In this document: positions 19,466 to 26,840 of the stretch, in pieces
Layout of the letters: every line of letters begins with the position of its first letter
Numbering within the stretch: the first letter of the stretch is position 1
From: Rheinheimera sediminis
GTDB taxonomy: Bacteria; Pseudomonadota; Gammaproteobacteria; Enterobacterales; Alteromonadaceae
NCBI RefSeq assembly: GCF_004005375.1
Contig: NZ_RZUF01000012.1
Location: 62,001-126,000, forward strand
Reading direction: 5' to 3'
Length of the DNA: 64,000 bases
Position numbers and translations under genes: made by a program
The notes under the pieces: model-generated
Seen by the model: the letters and a program-made list of their open reading frames with translations, nothing else
Told to the model about the DNA's origin: nothing
Databases searched by the model: none

Positions 19466-20230
19466 ATGTGTGAGTTATTAGGAATGTCTGCCAATGTGCC
19501 AACCGATATCTGTTTTAGTTTTAAAGGTCTAAGAGAACGGGGCGGGAAAACGGGCCCGCATAAAGATGGCTGGGGTGTGGCTTTTTACCAGGGCAAAGGC
19601 GTCAGTACTTTTAAAGACGCCGATCCGAGTTATCAGTCGGAAATAGCAAGGCTCATTAGTGATTATCCTATTAAAAGTACTGCTGTGGTGGCGCATATTC
19701 GCCAGGCCAATAGTGGTGGAGTAGGGCTTGAAAATACTCATCCTTTTACCCGAACTTTATGGGGACGATACTGGACTTATGCCCATAATGGTCAGTTGCA
19801 TGGTTTTGAAACTTTAGCAACAGGTAAACATTTTGTGGTAGGGCAAACTGACAGCGAACATGCGTTTTGTTATTTACTGAATGCGCTTGAGCAACGTTTT
19901 CCTACAGCACCTGATGATATGAAGCAGGCTTTTGATTATCTTGCTAGCTTGTGTCCGGCTTTACAGCAGTTAGGTGTGTTTAACTTGTTGATATCAGATG
20001 GTGATTATCTGCTGGCCTATTGCAGTACTAAATTGCACTGGATCACCAGAAGAGCTCCCTTTGGTGTGGCACTGTTGTCTGATGTGGATGTAGATATTGA
20101 TTTTTCAAAAGAAACCACAGAAAAGGATGTAGTGACTATTATTGCCACTTTGCCACTAACCTCAAACGAACAGTGGCAAGTGATGGCGTCCGGGCAAGCA
20201 CAGCTATTCAAGGCAGGAGAGCCGCAATAA
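19466..20230 (+). CDS. Class II glutamine amidotransferase (YafJ-like)
   Basis: The protein of 254 residues begins MCELLGMSAN, so Cys2 is the N-terminal nucleophile. It has the GWGVAFY, AHIRQANSG and AHNGQLHGF motifs of stand-alone class II glutaminase domains. No synthase domain follows, so the acceptor of the released ammonia is unknown. It diverges from fadE and is convergent with the DUF3108 gene (22 bases apart). E. coli yafJ is also near fadE. Confidence 0.88.
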   Translation: MCELLGMSANVPTDICFSFKGLRERGGKTGPHKDGWGVAFYQGKGVSTFKDADPSYQSEIARLISDYPIKSTAVVAHIRQANSGGVGLENTHPFTRTLWGRYWTYAHNGQLHGFETLATGKHFVVGQTDSEHAFCYLLNALEQRFPTAPDDMKQAFDYLASLCPALQQLGVFNLLISDGDYLLAYCSTKLHWITRRAPFGVALLSDVDVDIDFSKETTEKDVVTIIATLPLTSNEQWQVMASGQAQLFKAGEPQ

Positions 20231-20251
20231 GCGGCTCTGTAGGGGAAAAGT

Positions 20252-20974
20252 TTACGGCTTTAAAGTTGCCAGCTGAATATCAAATTGTTCAACCTTGTCT
20301 TCGGCTTGCCATAAACGAACCAACAAATAATCCAGCTCCGGTGCTACCCAGGCTAATACTTGTTTATCAGGCCCCGTGCCTGTGCGTTCAATTCGTATCG
20401 CTCTTACTTTACCGTAGGGCAGCGATAACCACTCTTCGCCTGCCACTTTAAAGCTGTACTTACGCTCTTCACCATGGCGGTTCAGTACCTGATACTCAAA
20501 TTCAGTTTTCCCTGCTTGTAAATCTAAAGCGAGCTGACTGTGGTAACTCAAAGGATCAAGCCATTGCTCATTCCATTGTACGGTTTTGATTTTTTTAGAT
20601 TTTTCGACTCTTAGCTCTTTATTCTCCCAGTTTAGATTCAGTTCATAATAACGGTTTGGGCCTGAGCCACTGCGTTTCATCACGTAGCGACTGGGCTGAA
20701 TACGGCCATCTTTGACACTAAAAAAGGATTGTTCTGAACGTTTATCTGTAAAAATCAGCCAGCTAATATCGCTGCTATACCCCAGCTCGTAACCTTGTTC
20801 AGTGGTTTTGACATAACGTTTGGCTTCACCGTGTTTTTTGCCGGAACGCAATACATTGTAGCTGGCTTCAAAAGTTGAAATTTGGTGTGAAGGGGCAACT
20901 GCAGGTTCTTCAGCTGATAAAAGACTTGAAAAGAGTAAAAAAAATGACGCACTAAGGCGCCATTTATTCATCAT
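20252..20974 (-). CDS. DUF3108 domain-containing exported protein
   Basis: After a signal peptide (about 20 residues ending LLSAEEP) the protein is mostly beta strand and matches the DUF3108 family by pattern (FEASYNVLRSGKKHGEAKR; YELNLNWENKEL; WVAPELDYLLVRL). The family is periplasmic or outer-membrane-linked and of unknown function. I chose the ATG at 20974, which overlaps the purN stop by 11 bases and puts the signal peptide at the N-terminus; in-frame ATGs up to 14 codons earlier are possible. The overlap with purN suggests cotranscription with purMN, as in related marine genera. Confidence 0.8.
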   Translation of the reverse strand: MMNKWRLSASFFLLFSSLLSAEEPAVAPSHQISTFEASYNVLRSGKKHGEAKRYVKTTEQGYELGYSSDISWLIFTDKRSEQSFFSVKDGRIQPSRYVMKRSGSGPNRYYELNLNWENKELRVEKSKKIKTVQWNEQWLDPLSYHSQLALDLQAGKTEFEYQVLNRHGEERKYSFKVAGEEWLSLPYGKVRAIRIERTGTGPDKQVLAWVAPELDYLLVRLWQAEDKVEQFDIQLATLKP

Positions 20975-21614
20975 CCTGGTCATTTGCATATCCATGGTCA
21001 GACAATAAAAGGCCATCTAACAATGCCTTATCTGACTGCTGTTGTAAACGGTTCTGACAAAACCAGCGCACAACCAACGGATAAATACGATGTTCTTGCT
21101 CGTGAACACGCTCTGCGACAGCATTTGCATCATCACCAGGAAATACAGGTACTTTTGCCTGCAAAATCACTGGTCCACCATCTAGCTCTGCCGTGACAAA
21201 GTGCACTGAACAGCCGTGTTCCGAGTCACCCGCATCAATAGCGCGCTGATGAGTATTCAGCCCCTGATATTTGGGTAATAACGAAGGATGGATATTCAGC
21301 AAACGGCCCTGATAATGCTGCACAAATTCAGGCGTTAAAATACGCATAAAACCAGCCAGCACCACCAAATCAGGTTGATACTGGTCGATAGTTGCAATCA
21401 AATCCTGATCATAAGCTGCACGGTCGACATAGGCTTTATGATCCAGCACTATAGCTTTAGCTCCGGCTTTTTTTGCACGCTCTAAACCAAAAGCTTTGGC
21501 TTTGTTTGACAGCACAGCTGTGACTTTTCCGTCGATAAAACCAGCACTGCAGGCATCTAAAATTGCCTGCAGATTGGAGCCACTGCCTGAAATCAATACC
21601 ACAATAGATTTCAT
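20964..21614 (-). CDS. purN: Phosphoribosylglycinamide formyltransferase
   Basis: PurN transfers a formyl group from 10-formyl-THF to GAR in purine synthesis. The GSGSNLQAI motif near the start binds phosphate, and NIHPSLLPKYQG has the catalytic Asn and His. The length of 216 residues is normal. It starts 8 bases after the purM stop and overlaps the DUF3108 gene at its end, forming a purM-purN-DUF3108 operon. Confidence 0.96.
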   Translation of the reverse strand: MKSIVVLISGSGSNLQAILDACSAGFIDGKVTAVLSNKAKAFGLERAKKAGAKAIVLDHKAYVDRAAYDQDLIATIDQYQPDLVVLAGFMRILTPEFVQHYQGRLLNIHPSLLPKYQGLNTHQRAIDAGDSEHGCSVHFVTAELDGGPVILQAKVPVFPGDDANAVAERVHEQEHRIYPLVVRWFCQNRLQQQSDKALLDGLLLSDHGYANDQDDE

Positions 21615-21622
21615 GCCTGGGT

Positions 21623-22666
21623 TTAGCCTTGGATCACAACTTGAGCTTGGTCCGGCGCAACCTGATTAATTTCACCTAGATGCCAGGCATTTTCGCCAGC
21701 GGCTTTTAACTGGGCTAAAGCCGCATCAAGGTGAGTTGCAGGAACCACCACAATCATACCGACACCACAGTTAAAGGTGCGGTACATTTCGTGACGTTCT
21801 ACATTACCTTGCTGTTGTAACCAGCTGAAAATAGCAGGCCATTGCCAGCTGCTCTCTTTGATGTTTGCCTGAGTGTTTTCTGGCAGTACCCGAGGGATAT
21901 TTTCCCAGAAACCACCACCAGTAATATGACACAAGGCATGGACCGGCATAGCTTTAATTAAAGCCAGCAGGTTTTTTACATAAATACGGGTAGGCTCTAA
22001 CAGATGATCGGCAATAGTTTTGCCTTCCAGCATGGTTTGAGGATCCTGGCCGCTAACTTCCAGTACTTTACGAATTAACGAAAAACCGTTGGAATGAGGA
22101 CCAGAAGCCGCCAATGCAATTAATTGATCGCCTGCTTTTACTTTGCTGCCATCAATAATTTCAGACTTCTCAACCACACCAACGCTAAAACCAGCGATGT
22201 CGTAGTCTTCACCGTGATACATACCTGGCATTTCAGCAGTTTCACCGCCCACCAGAGCACAACCAGCCAGCTCACAGCCTTTAGCAATGCCTTCTACCAC
22301 AGTGGCAGCGGTATTTACATCCAGCTTACCAGTGGCGTAGTAGTCAAGGAAAAATAACGGTTCAGCTCCTGATACGACTATGTCGTTCACACACATGGCA
22401 ACTAAGTCGATACCTACGCTGTCATGGCGTTTTAAATCCATTGCCAGACGCAGTTTGGTACCTACACCATCAGTGCCTGATACCAGCACCGGCTCTTTAT
22501 AGCCAGCAGGGATTTGACACAAAGCACCAAAGCCGCCTAAACCGCCCATTACTTCTTTACGGGTCGTGCGTTTTACTGCACCTTTAATACGGTCAACCAA
22601 GGCCTCACCGGCATCAATATCTACACCAGCGTCTTTGTAACTTAACGACGTTTTTTGCTCGCTCAC
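21623..22666 (-). CDS. purM: Phosphoribosylformylglycinamidine cyclo-ligase
   Basis: PurM closes the imidazole ring of AIR in purine synthesis. The protein matches E. coli PurM almost end to end ([54 protein letters not shown]). The start is a GTG at 22666 preceded by TTGGGGA at 5-base spacing. An in-frame TTG 12 bases upstream lies inside this Shine-Dalgarno region and is unlikely. The product is about 347 residues. A promoter-like pair lies at 22715-22742. Confidence 0.95.
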   Translation of the reverse strand: MSEQKTSLSYKDAGVDIDAGEALVDRIKGAVKRTTRKEVMGGLGGFGALCQIPAGYKEPVLVSGTDGVGTKLRLAMDLKRHDSVGIDLVAMCVNDIVVSGAEPLFFLDYYATGKLDVNTAATVVEGIAKGCELAGCALVGGETAEMPGMYHGEDYDIAGFSVGVVEKSEIIDGSKVKAGDQLIALAASGPHSNGFSLIRKVLEVSGQDPQTMLEGKTIADHLLEPTRIYVKNLLALIKAMPVHALCHITGGGFWENIPRVLPENTQANIKESSWQWPAIFSWLQQQGNVERHEMYRTFNCGVGMIVVVPATHLDAALAQLKAAGENAWHLGEINQVAPDQAQVVIQG

Positions 22667-22714
22667 GGCAATCCCCAAATGGCTAAAAAGTGAAGGTCAA
22701 AAAAAATTCGCGGC

Positions 22715-22742
22715 ATTTTACCCTGTAAAGCCGCCAGACAAA
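22715..22742 (-). promoter_or_regulatory. Candidate promoter of purMN
   Basis: On the minus strand TTTGTC (22742-22737) is followed after 16 bases by TAAAAT (22720-22715), with a GCCGCG discriminator. It lies about 50 bases upstream of the purM start. I found no clear PurR box. Confidence 0.45.
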
Positions 22743-22808
22743 AGGATTTACTGCATGCAACGGTGGATCAGGTTGGATTGATCGCAGAGCATTGCCTCGA
22801 AGCTATTA

Positions 22809-23216
22809 TCATTGCATGGCGTTGTTCATTGCCTGTCCGACATAATTGCGTAAACTCGCGCTCGGAGTTTTGGCAATTTGATGGTAAACCAAGGACGCAA
22901 AAGGAAACTCCTTACCATTATAATGCACACAGATATAAGGTGCGTCTGGTGACGATTCGTCGTAGTACCACTGACCGCCGACATGATGAATAAAAATCTC
23001 ACCTGTGTAAGAACCAAACAGATTGCATAAAGTGAATAGCAAATCATCGGCATGACGTTGCTCTTGCTGACGTAAATAAAGTTCACTAAGTATTTCATCG
23101 ACTTTGCTTAAACTATCCAGACTAAAGTCCAATAGCACCTGATGTTCCTCTGCAGCATAGACAACGGCGTCCTGTGCTGTTGCTTTCATTAATTCACTTA
23201 CTTCGTGCTGGTTCAT
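22809..23216 (-). CDS. Hypothetical protein, 135 residues
   Basis: I do not recognise this protein. It begins after a good ribosome-binding site (AAGGGGTCAAA), has an acidic helical N-terminal half and a C-terminal part rich in aromatics (GQWYYDESSPDAPYICVHYN), and has no signal peptide or membrane helix. It looks like a small cytoplasmic alpha/beta protein. It lies between the LysR regulator (16 bases upstream) and purMN (142 bases downstream), all on the minus strand, so it is probably cotranscribed with the regulator. Codon use looks like that of the neighbours, which supports a real gene. Confidence 0.65.
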   Translation of the reverse strand: MNQHEVSELMKATAQDAVVYAAEEHQVLLDFSLDSLSKVDEILSELYLRQQEQRHADDLLFTLCNLFGSYTGEIFIHHVGGQWYYDESSPDAPYICVHYNGKEFPFASLVYHQIAKTPSASLRNYVGQAMNNAMQ

Positions 23217-23232
23217 TTTGACCCCTTGATGA

Positions 23233-24123
23233 TTAGTTTTTATGCTCGGCTAACAGCAGCTCACGTAACTGGCGGCTGCCGGGCCCTAGTGTTTCTTCTT
23301 TGGGTGTAATTAGCGCTAAAGGTACTACGCGAGCTGAGCTGAGTGGAATTTGAAGACAAACCAGAGCGCCGGTTTTAACCAGGTCTTCTATTAGAAATTC
23401 AGGCAACCAACAAAACCCTATACCACTTTTCAGAATATCTATAGCTTCAAAAAAATTATTCACGGTCCAGCGTTGTTCCGCCTTTAACCAGCCGACGTCT
23501 TTAGGTTTGCTTGCAGTATCCCGGATCACTATCTGTAAGTATTGACTCAGTTCATTTAAATCAAGTTTTGATTGCTGCGCAAGCAGGTGGTTTTGTCCGA
23601 CGACCGGCAGCATCTGGGTTACGGTTAAAGGTTCACCGATAAAGCCTTTAGGCACACTAGGTGACGCTGCTATAACTAAATCAGCCTTATGTTCCGTAAT
23701 CATTTCGGTCGAACCTGTGATTACCGTATCTATGATCTGTATTCGGCTACCACGTGAAATAGGGTGAAACTTAGCCAAAGCGCGATATAAAAATTTTTTA
23801 GGGTAAATTAGTTCTACCGCGATACGAATTTCAGGCTCCCACCCAACATTAATATTGGAAGCCAACAGCTCTAAATCTTCAATTTGTTGGGTTAATAAAC
23901 GAGAGCGGCGTAACATGACTTCACCTGCCGAAGTTAAAAAGGCTTTACGTCCTTTGACCTCCAGCAGTTCCACACCCAACTGATACTGTAATTTCGCCAC
24001 CGCATGATTTAGGGAAGACTGACTTTTATTCAGTAAATCAGCGGCCTGCGCATACCCCCCCGCATCGACCACAGCTTGCAGTATACGCCATTGTTCCATA
24101 GTTGATTTCGGGCGGTACGGCAT
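23233..24123 (-). CDS. LysR family transcriptional regulator
   Basis: The 296-residue protein has the LysR winged helix-turn-helix at residues 8-66 (WRILQAVVDAGGYAQAADLLNKSQSSLNHAVAKLQYQLGVELL is split across that span) and a periplasmic-binding-type effector domain from about 95 on. The start follows AAGGAATTTCG. It lies 16 bases from cmoB and 16 bases from the 135-residue gene, all on one strand. No divergent target gene is present, so its regulon cannot be read from context. The effector is unknown. Confidence 0.88.
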   Translation of the reverse strand: MPYRPKSTMEQWRILQAVVDAGGYAQAADLLNKSQSSLNHAVAKLQYQLGVELLEVKGRKAFLTSAGEVMLRRSRLLTQQIEDLELLASNINVGWEPEIRIAVELIYPKKFLYRALAKFHPISRGSRIQIIDTVITGSTEMITEHKADLVIAASPSVPKGFIGEPLTVTQMLPVVGQNHLLAQQSKLDLNELSQYLQIVIRDTASKPKDVGWLKAEQRWTVNNFFEAIDILKSGIGFCWLPEFLIEDLVKTGALVCLQIPLSSARVVPLALITPKEETLGPGSRQLRELLLAEHKN

Positions 24124-24138
24124 CGAAATTCCTTCAGT

Positions 24139-25104
24139 TTAAGCCTGTGCTACTATCACGGCACGAAGCGGAGCCGGATAGCCTTCAATGGTTTTACTAT
24201 GGTCAGTTGGGTCAAGAAAATCAATCAGACTTTCATTTTCCATCCAGCTGGTTTTACGTTGTTCATCCAGACTGGTGACAGATAAATCCACTACTTTTAT
24301 ATTTCTAAAGCCCACGCGTTGCATCCACAACAACAGAGCTGCTGTACTTGGAATAAACCAGACGTTACGCATTTTAGCGTAGCGGTCAGTGGGCACTAAC
24401 ACCGCCTGCTCATCGCCTTCAATCACCAAGGTTTCTAACACCAACTCACCACCGGGGCGTAGTTGTTGTTTTAACTGAGCTAAAAAGTCGATGGGGGAAC
24501 GACGGTGATACAATACGCCCATGGAAAACACTGTATCAAAAGCTTTTAGCTCTGGCATATCGTCTATGCCGACCGGCAATAAATGCACTTTAGGGTCTGG
24601 ATTAAAATGTTTGATGGCTTCAAACTGACAATAAAACAGCTGTGAGGGATCAATGCCGACAACAAATTCCGCACCTTCACCTTTCATGCGCCATAAGTGA
24701 TAACCACTGCCACAGCCGACATCCAACACTGTTCTGTGTTGAAGTGGGCTGATATGAGGCAGAACTCTGTCCCATTTCCAGTCAGAGCGCCATTCGGTAT
24801 CTATGGTTAAACCATGCAGGGTAAATGGGCCTTTGCGCCATGGCATAAGCTGGCGTAACAAAACTTCAAGCCGTTGTTTTTGGCCATGGTTTAAGTCTTC
24901 TGGCTGGCCAAATTCGACTTTAGTTTTTAATTCGACACAGTTCTTCGCTGCAACTGGCAAATGGTCCAGTACTTTTTGCCACTGCTTAAAGTCACCATGC
25001 AAAGCCTCTTGCTCCCAGCTTTTTAATTGAGCCGGTAAGGTCTCAAGCCAGTGCACCAACTTATTCGCGGCAATTTGCTGATAAAAACTCTGAAAACGGC
25101 TCAT
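24139..25104 (-). CDS. cmoB: tRNA U34 carboxymethyltransferase CmoB
   Basis: CmoB transfers the carboxymethyl group of carboxy-S-adenosylmethionine to 5-hydroxyuridine at position 34, giving cmo5U. The protein has the Rossmann motif [15 protein letters not shown] and the family-specific [15 protein letters not shown]-like and [12 protein letters not shown] stretches. I use the ATG at 25104, which overlaps the cmoA stop as ATGA and gives 321 residues with the usual N-terminus. A start 13 codons earlier would lie inside cmoA. Confidence 0.95.
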   Translation of the reverse strand: MSRFQSFYQQIAANKLVHWLETLPAQLKSWEQEALHGDFKQWQKVLDHLPVAAKNCVELKTKVEFGQPEDLNHGQKQRLEVLLRQLMPWRKGPFTLHGLTIDTEWRSDWKWDRVLPHISPLQHRTVLDVGCGSGYHLWRMKGEGAEFVVGIDPSQLFYCQFEAIKHFNPDPKVHLLPVGIDDMPELKAFDTVFSMGVLYHRRSPIDFLAQLKQQLRPGGELVLETLVIEGDEQAVLVPTDRYAKMRNVWFIPSTAALLLWMQRVGFRNIKVVDLSVTSLDEQRKTSWMENESLIDFLDPTDHSKTIEGYPAPLRAVIVAQA

Positions 25105-25844
25105 CCTTGCTCCTCTGTTGTTTTTATTGCGACCAGAGAGCAAAAATTAAAACACTGAAACCACAGGCTGATGTGTTCAAAGCCTGCAGCAGACAATCTT
25201 GCTTTATGTTCCTCCAGACTGTCGGGGCGCATCACATTTTCAAGCGCAGTGCGTTTTTGGCTGATCTCCAGCTCACTGTAACCATTAGCGCGTTTAAAGT
25301 CGTGGTGTAAATCAATTAACAGCTCATGAGTGGTTTCATCAGTTTCGATAATTTTTTCTGACAACACAAAAATACCACCAGGTTTCAGCGCCTGATAAAT
25401 TCGTTCAATCAGGCGGGCTCTGTCTTCTTTGGCTAAAAACTGCAAGGTGAAATTACTGACCACTACAGCGGCATTTTCCATCGGAATATCGCGAATATCG
25501 GCCAGCAATACCCTAGCTGGAACGTCAGAGCGAAAGGCCTGTAGATGGCTGGTACAACGTTCCACCATTGCAGCGCTGTTATCGACTCCAATCAATTGAC
25601 AACCAGGTTCAGTGATCTGGCGGCGCATGGCTAAACTAGCCGCGCCCAAAGAACAACCCAAATCGTAATAGTTGCTGTCAGCTTGCTGAAAACGGCTGGT
25701 CAGTTTGCCTATGGTCTGAATGATAGTTTGATAGCCAGGCACAGAGCGTTGGATCATGTCTGGAAACACATCCACTACGGCAGAGTCAAAACAAAAATCC
25801 TGAATATGGCCCAAAGGGTCAGCGTAAATATGATCTTTTTGCAT
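25101..25844 (-). CDS. cmoA: Carboxy-S-adenosyl-L-methionine synthase CmoA
   Basis: CmoA makes carboxy-SAM from SAM and prephenate for use by CmoB. The 247-residue protein has the [16 protein letters not shown] motif and SNFTLQFL, both characteristic of CmoA. It is translationally coupled to cmoB by a 4-base overlap. A DUF72 gene lies 64 bases upstream on the same strand, similar to yecE near cmoAB in E. coli. Confidence 0.95.
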   Translation of the reverse strand: MQKDHIYADPLGHIQDFCFDSAVVDVFPDMIQRSVPGYQTIIQTIGKLTSRFQQADSNYYDLGCSLGAASLAMRRQITEPGCQLIGVDNSAAMVERCTSHLQAFRSDVPARVLLADIRDIPMENAAVVVSNFTLQFLAKEDRARLIERIYQALKPGGIFVLSEKIIETDETTHELLIDLHHDFKRANGYSELEISQKRTALENVMRPDSLEEHKARLSAAGFEHISLWFQCFNFCSLVAIKTTEEQG

Positions 25845-25908
25845 CAGTCGAACTACTTCATACCTTTAATTGGCGAACAGTTTAACGTATTTTGGCTTGG
25901 GGGCGAAA

Positions 25909-26748
25909 TCAAAGCAGACTCAGTTGGCTCTGATGTTCTGGCCAGGGGGCCAGTATCGGATGTTCTATACCCAGGTCCATCACAAACTGCCGTGCCAGCT
26001 GTGGAGCTGTCAGATTATCAGGGCTGTGGAAAAAACAAAAAGGTGTTTTACCTTCATCCAGCCATTGCCGTACTTTCCCCAGCCAAGGCTGATAATAATG
26101 CTGATTGATGGTCATATCGTCAGTGCCGACGAAACGTAGCATAGGCTGTTTGGTCAAGGCCACCGCATGCACGGGTAGATAAGGTTTTTTCCGCTGCGCG
26201 TCCAGCAATGCTGCGGTTGTAGCGGGCACTGAAAATAGAGCTCTGCTGTCAAATATCACCCGCTCCGCCTCAAAATCACGCAATAAACGGTTCAAGGTGA
26301 TTTCATGTTCTGCTTTATCAAAAAACATCGGATGGCGCACCTCAACAGCGACAGAAAAGGATGAACACAAGCTATTGAGCATCTGTTGAAGCCAGCTTAA
26401 ATGCTCTGGTGAAAAATAAGCGGGTAGCTGTAAATGCACCAAAGCCAGTTTTTCTGCCAGCGGCGCTATCAAATCCAGCCAGAGTTGTAATTCAGCACGC
26501 TGGAATTGCTGAAACTGATGACTTAATCGTTTGGGAACTTTTAAAGTAAAACGGAACGCTTCATCGCTTTGCTCTTTCCAGCGGGTAACAGTTTGTGCTG
26601 ACGGATCAGCATAAAAACTGGTGTTGCCCTCTACAGAATTGAAATACCTACTATAGTTAGCAAGAAAGTCTGATGGATCCAGCTCGCTGTTAAATATCAG
26701 ATTTTTCCACTGAGCCTTTGCCCAGACTGGGCAGCCAAGATATAGCAT
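25909..26748 (-). CDS. DUF72 domain protein (YecE-like)
   Basis: About 280 residues form a TIM-barrel-like DUF72 protein: MLYLGCPVWAKAQWKN at the start, NSVEGNTSFYADPS, FTLKVPKRLSH, VAVEVRHPMF, and LRFVGTD. The family is widespread, cytoplasmic and without a firm biochemical function. I prefer the ATG at 26748, which has GGAAC 8 bases upstream, over an ATG 12 bases earlier with no Shine-Dalgarno sequence. It is divergent from the sensor diguanylate cyclase gene. Confidence 0.85.
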   Translation of the reverse strand: MLYLGCPVWAKAQWKNLIFNSELDPSDFLANYSRYFNSVEGNTSFYADPSAQTVTRWKEQSDEAFRFTLKVPKRLSHQFQQFQRAELQLWLDLIAPLAEKLALVHLQLPAYFSPEHLSWLQQMLNSLCSSFSVAVEVRHPMFFDKAEHEITLNRLLRDFEAERVIFDSRALFSVPATTAALLDAQRKKPYLPVHAVALTKQPMLRFVGTDDMTINQHYYQPWLGKVRQWLDEGKTPFCFFHSPDNLTAPQLARQFVMDLGIEHPILAPWPEHQSQLSLL

Positions 26749-26818
26749 CCGGGGTTCCATTGTAAAAAAGTCATTCTTATTGAGGTGGCTATTGTCGCTG
26801 GATTTAGCTTTTTAACCA

Positions 26819-26833
26819 AGATAATGATTATAT
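26819..26833. promoter_or_regulatory. Candidate Fur-like box before the diguanylate cyclase gene
   Basis: AGATAATGATTATAT matches the 7-1-7 Fur consensus TGATAATnATTATCA at 11 of 14 informative positions. It ends 7 bases before the start codon, where an SD sequence would be expected but is not seen. Such AT-rich boxes arise by chance, so this is only a candidate. Confidence 0.3.
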
Positions 26834-26840
26834 CTCCACT

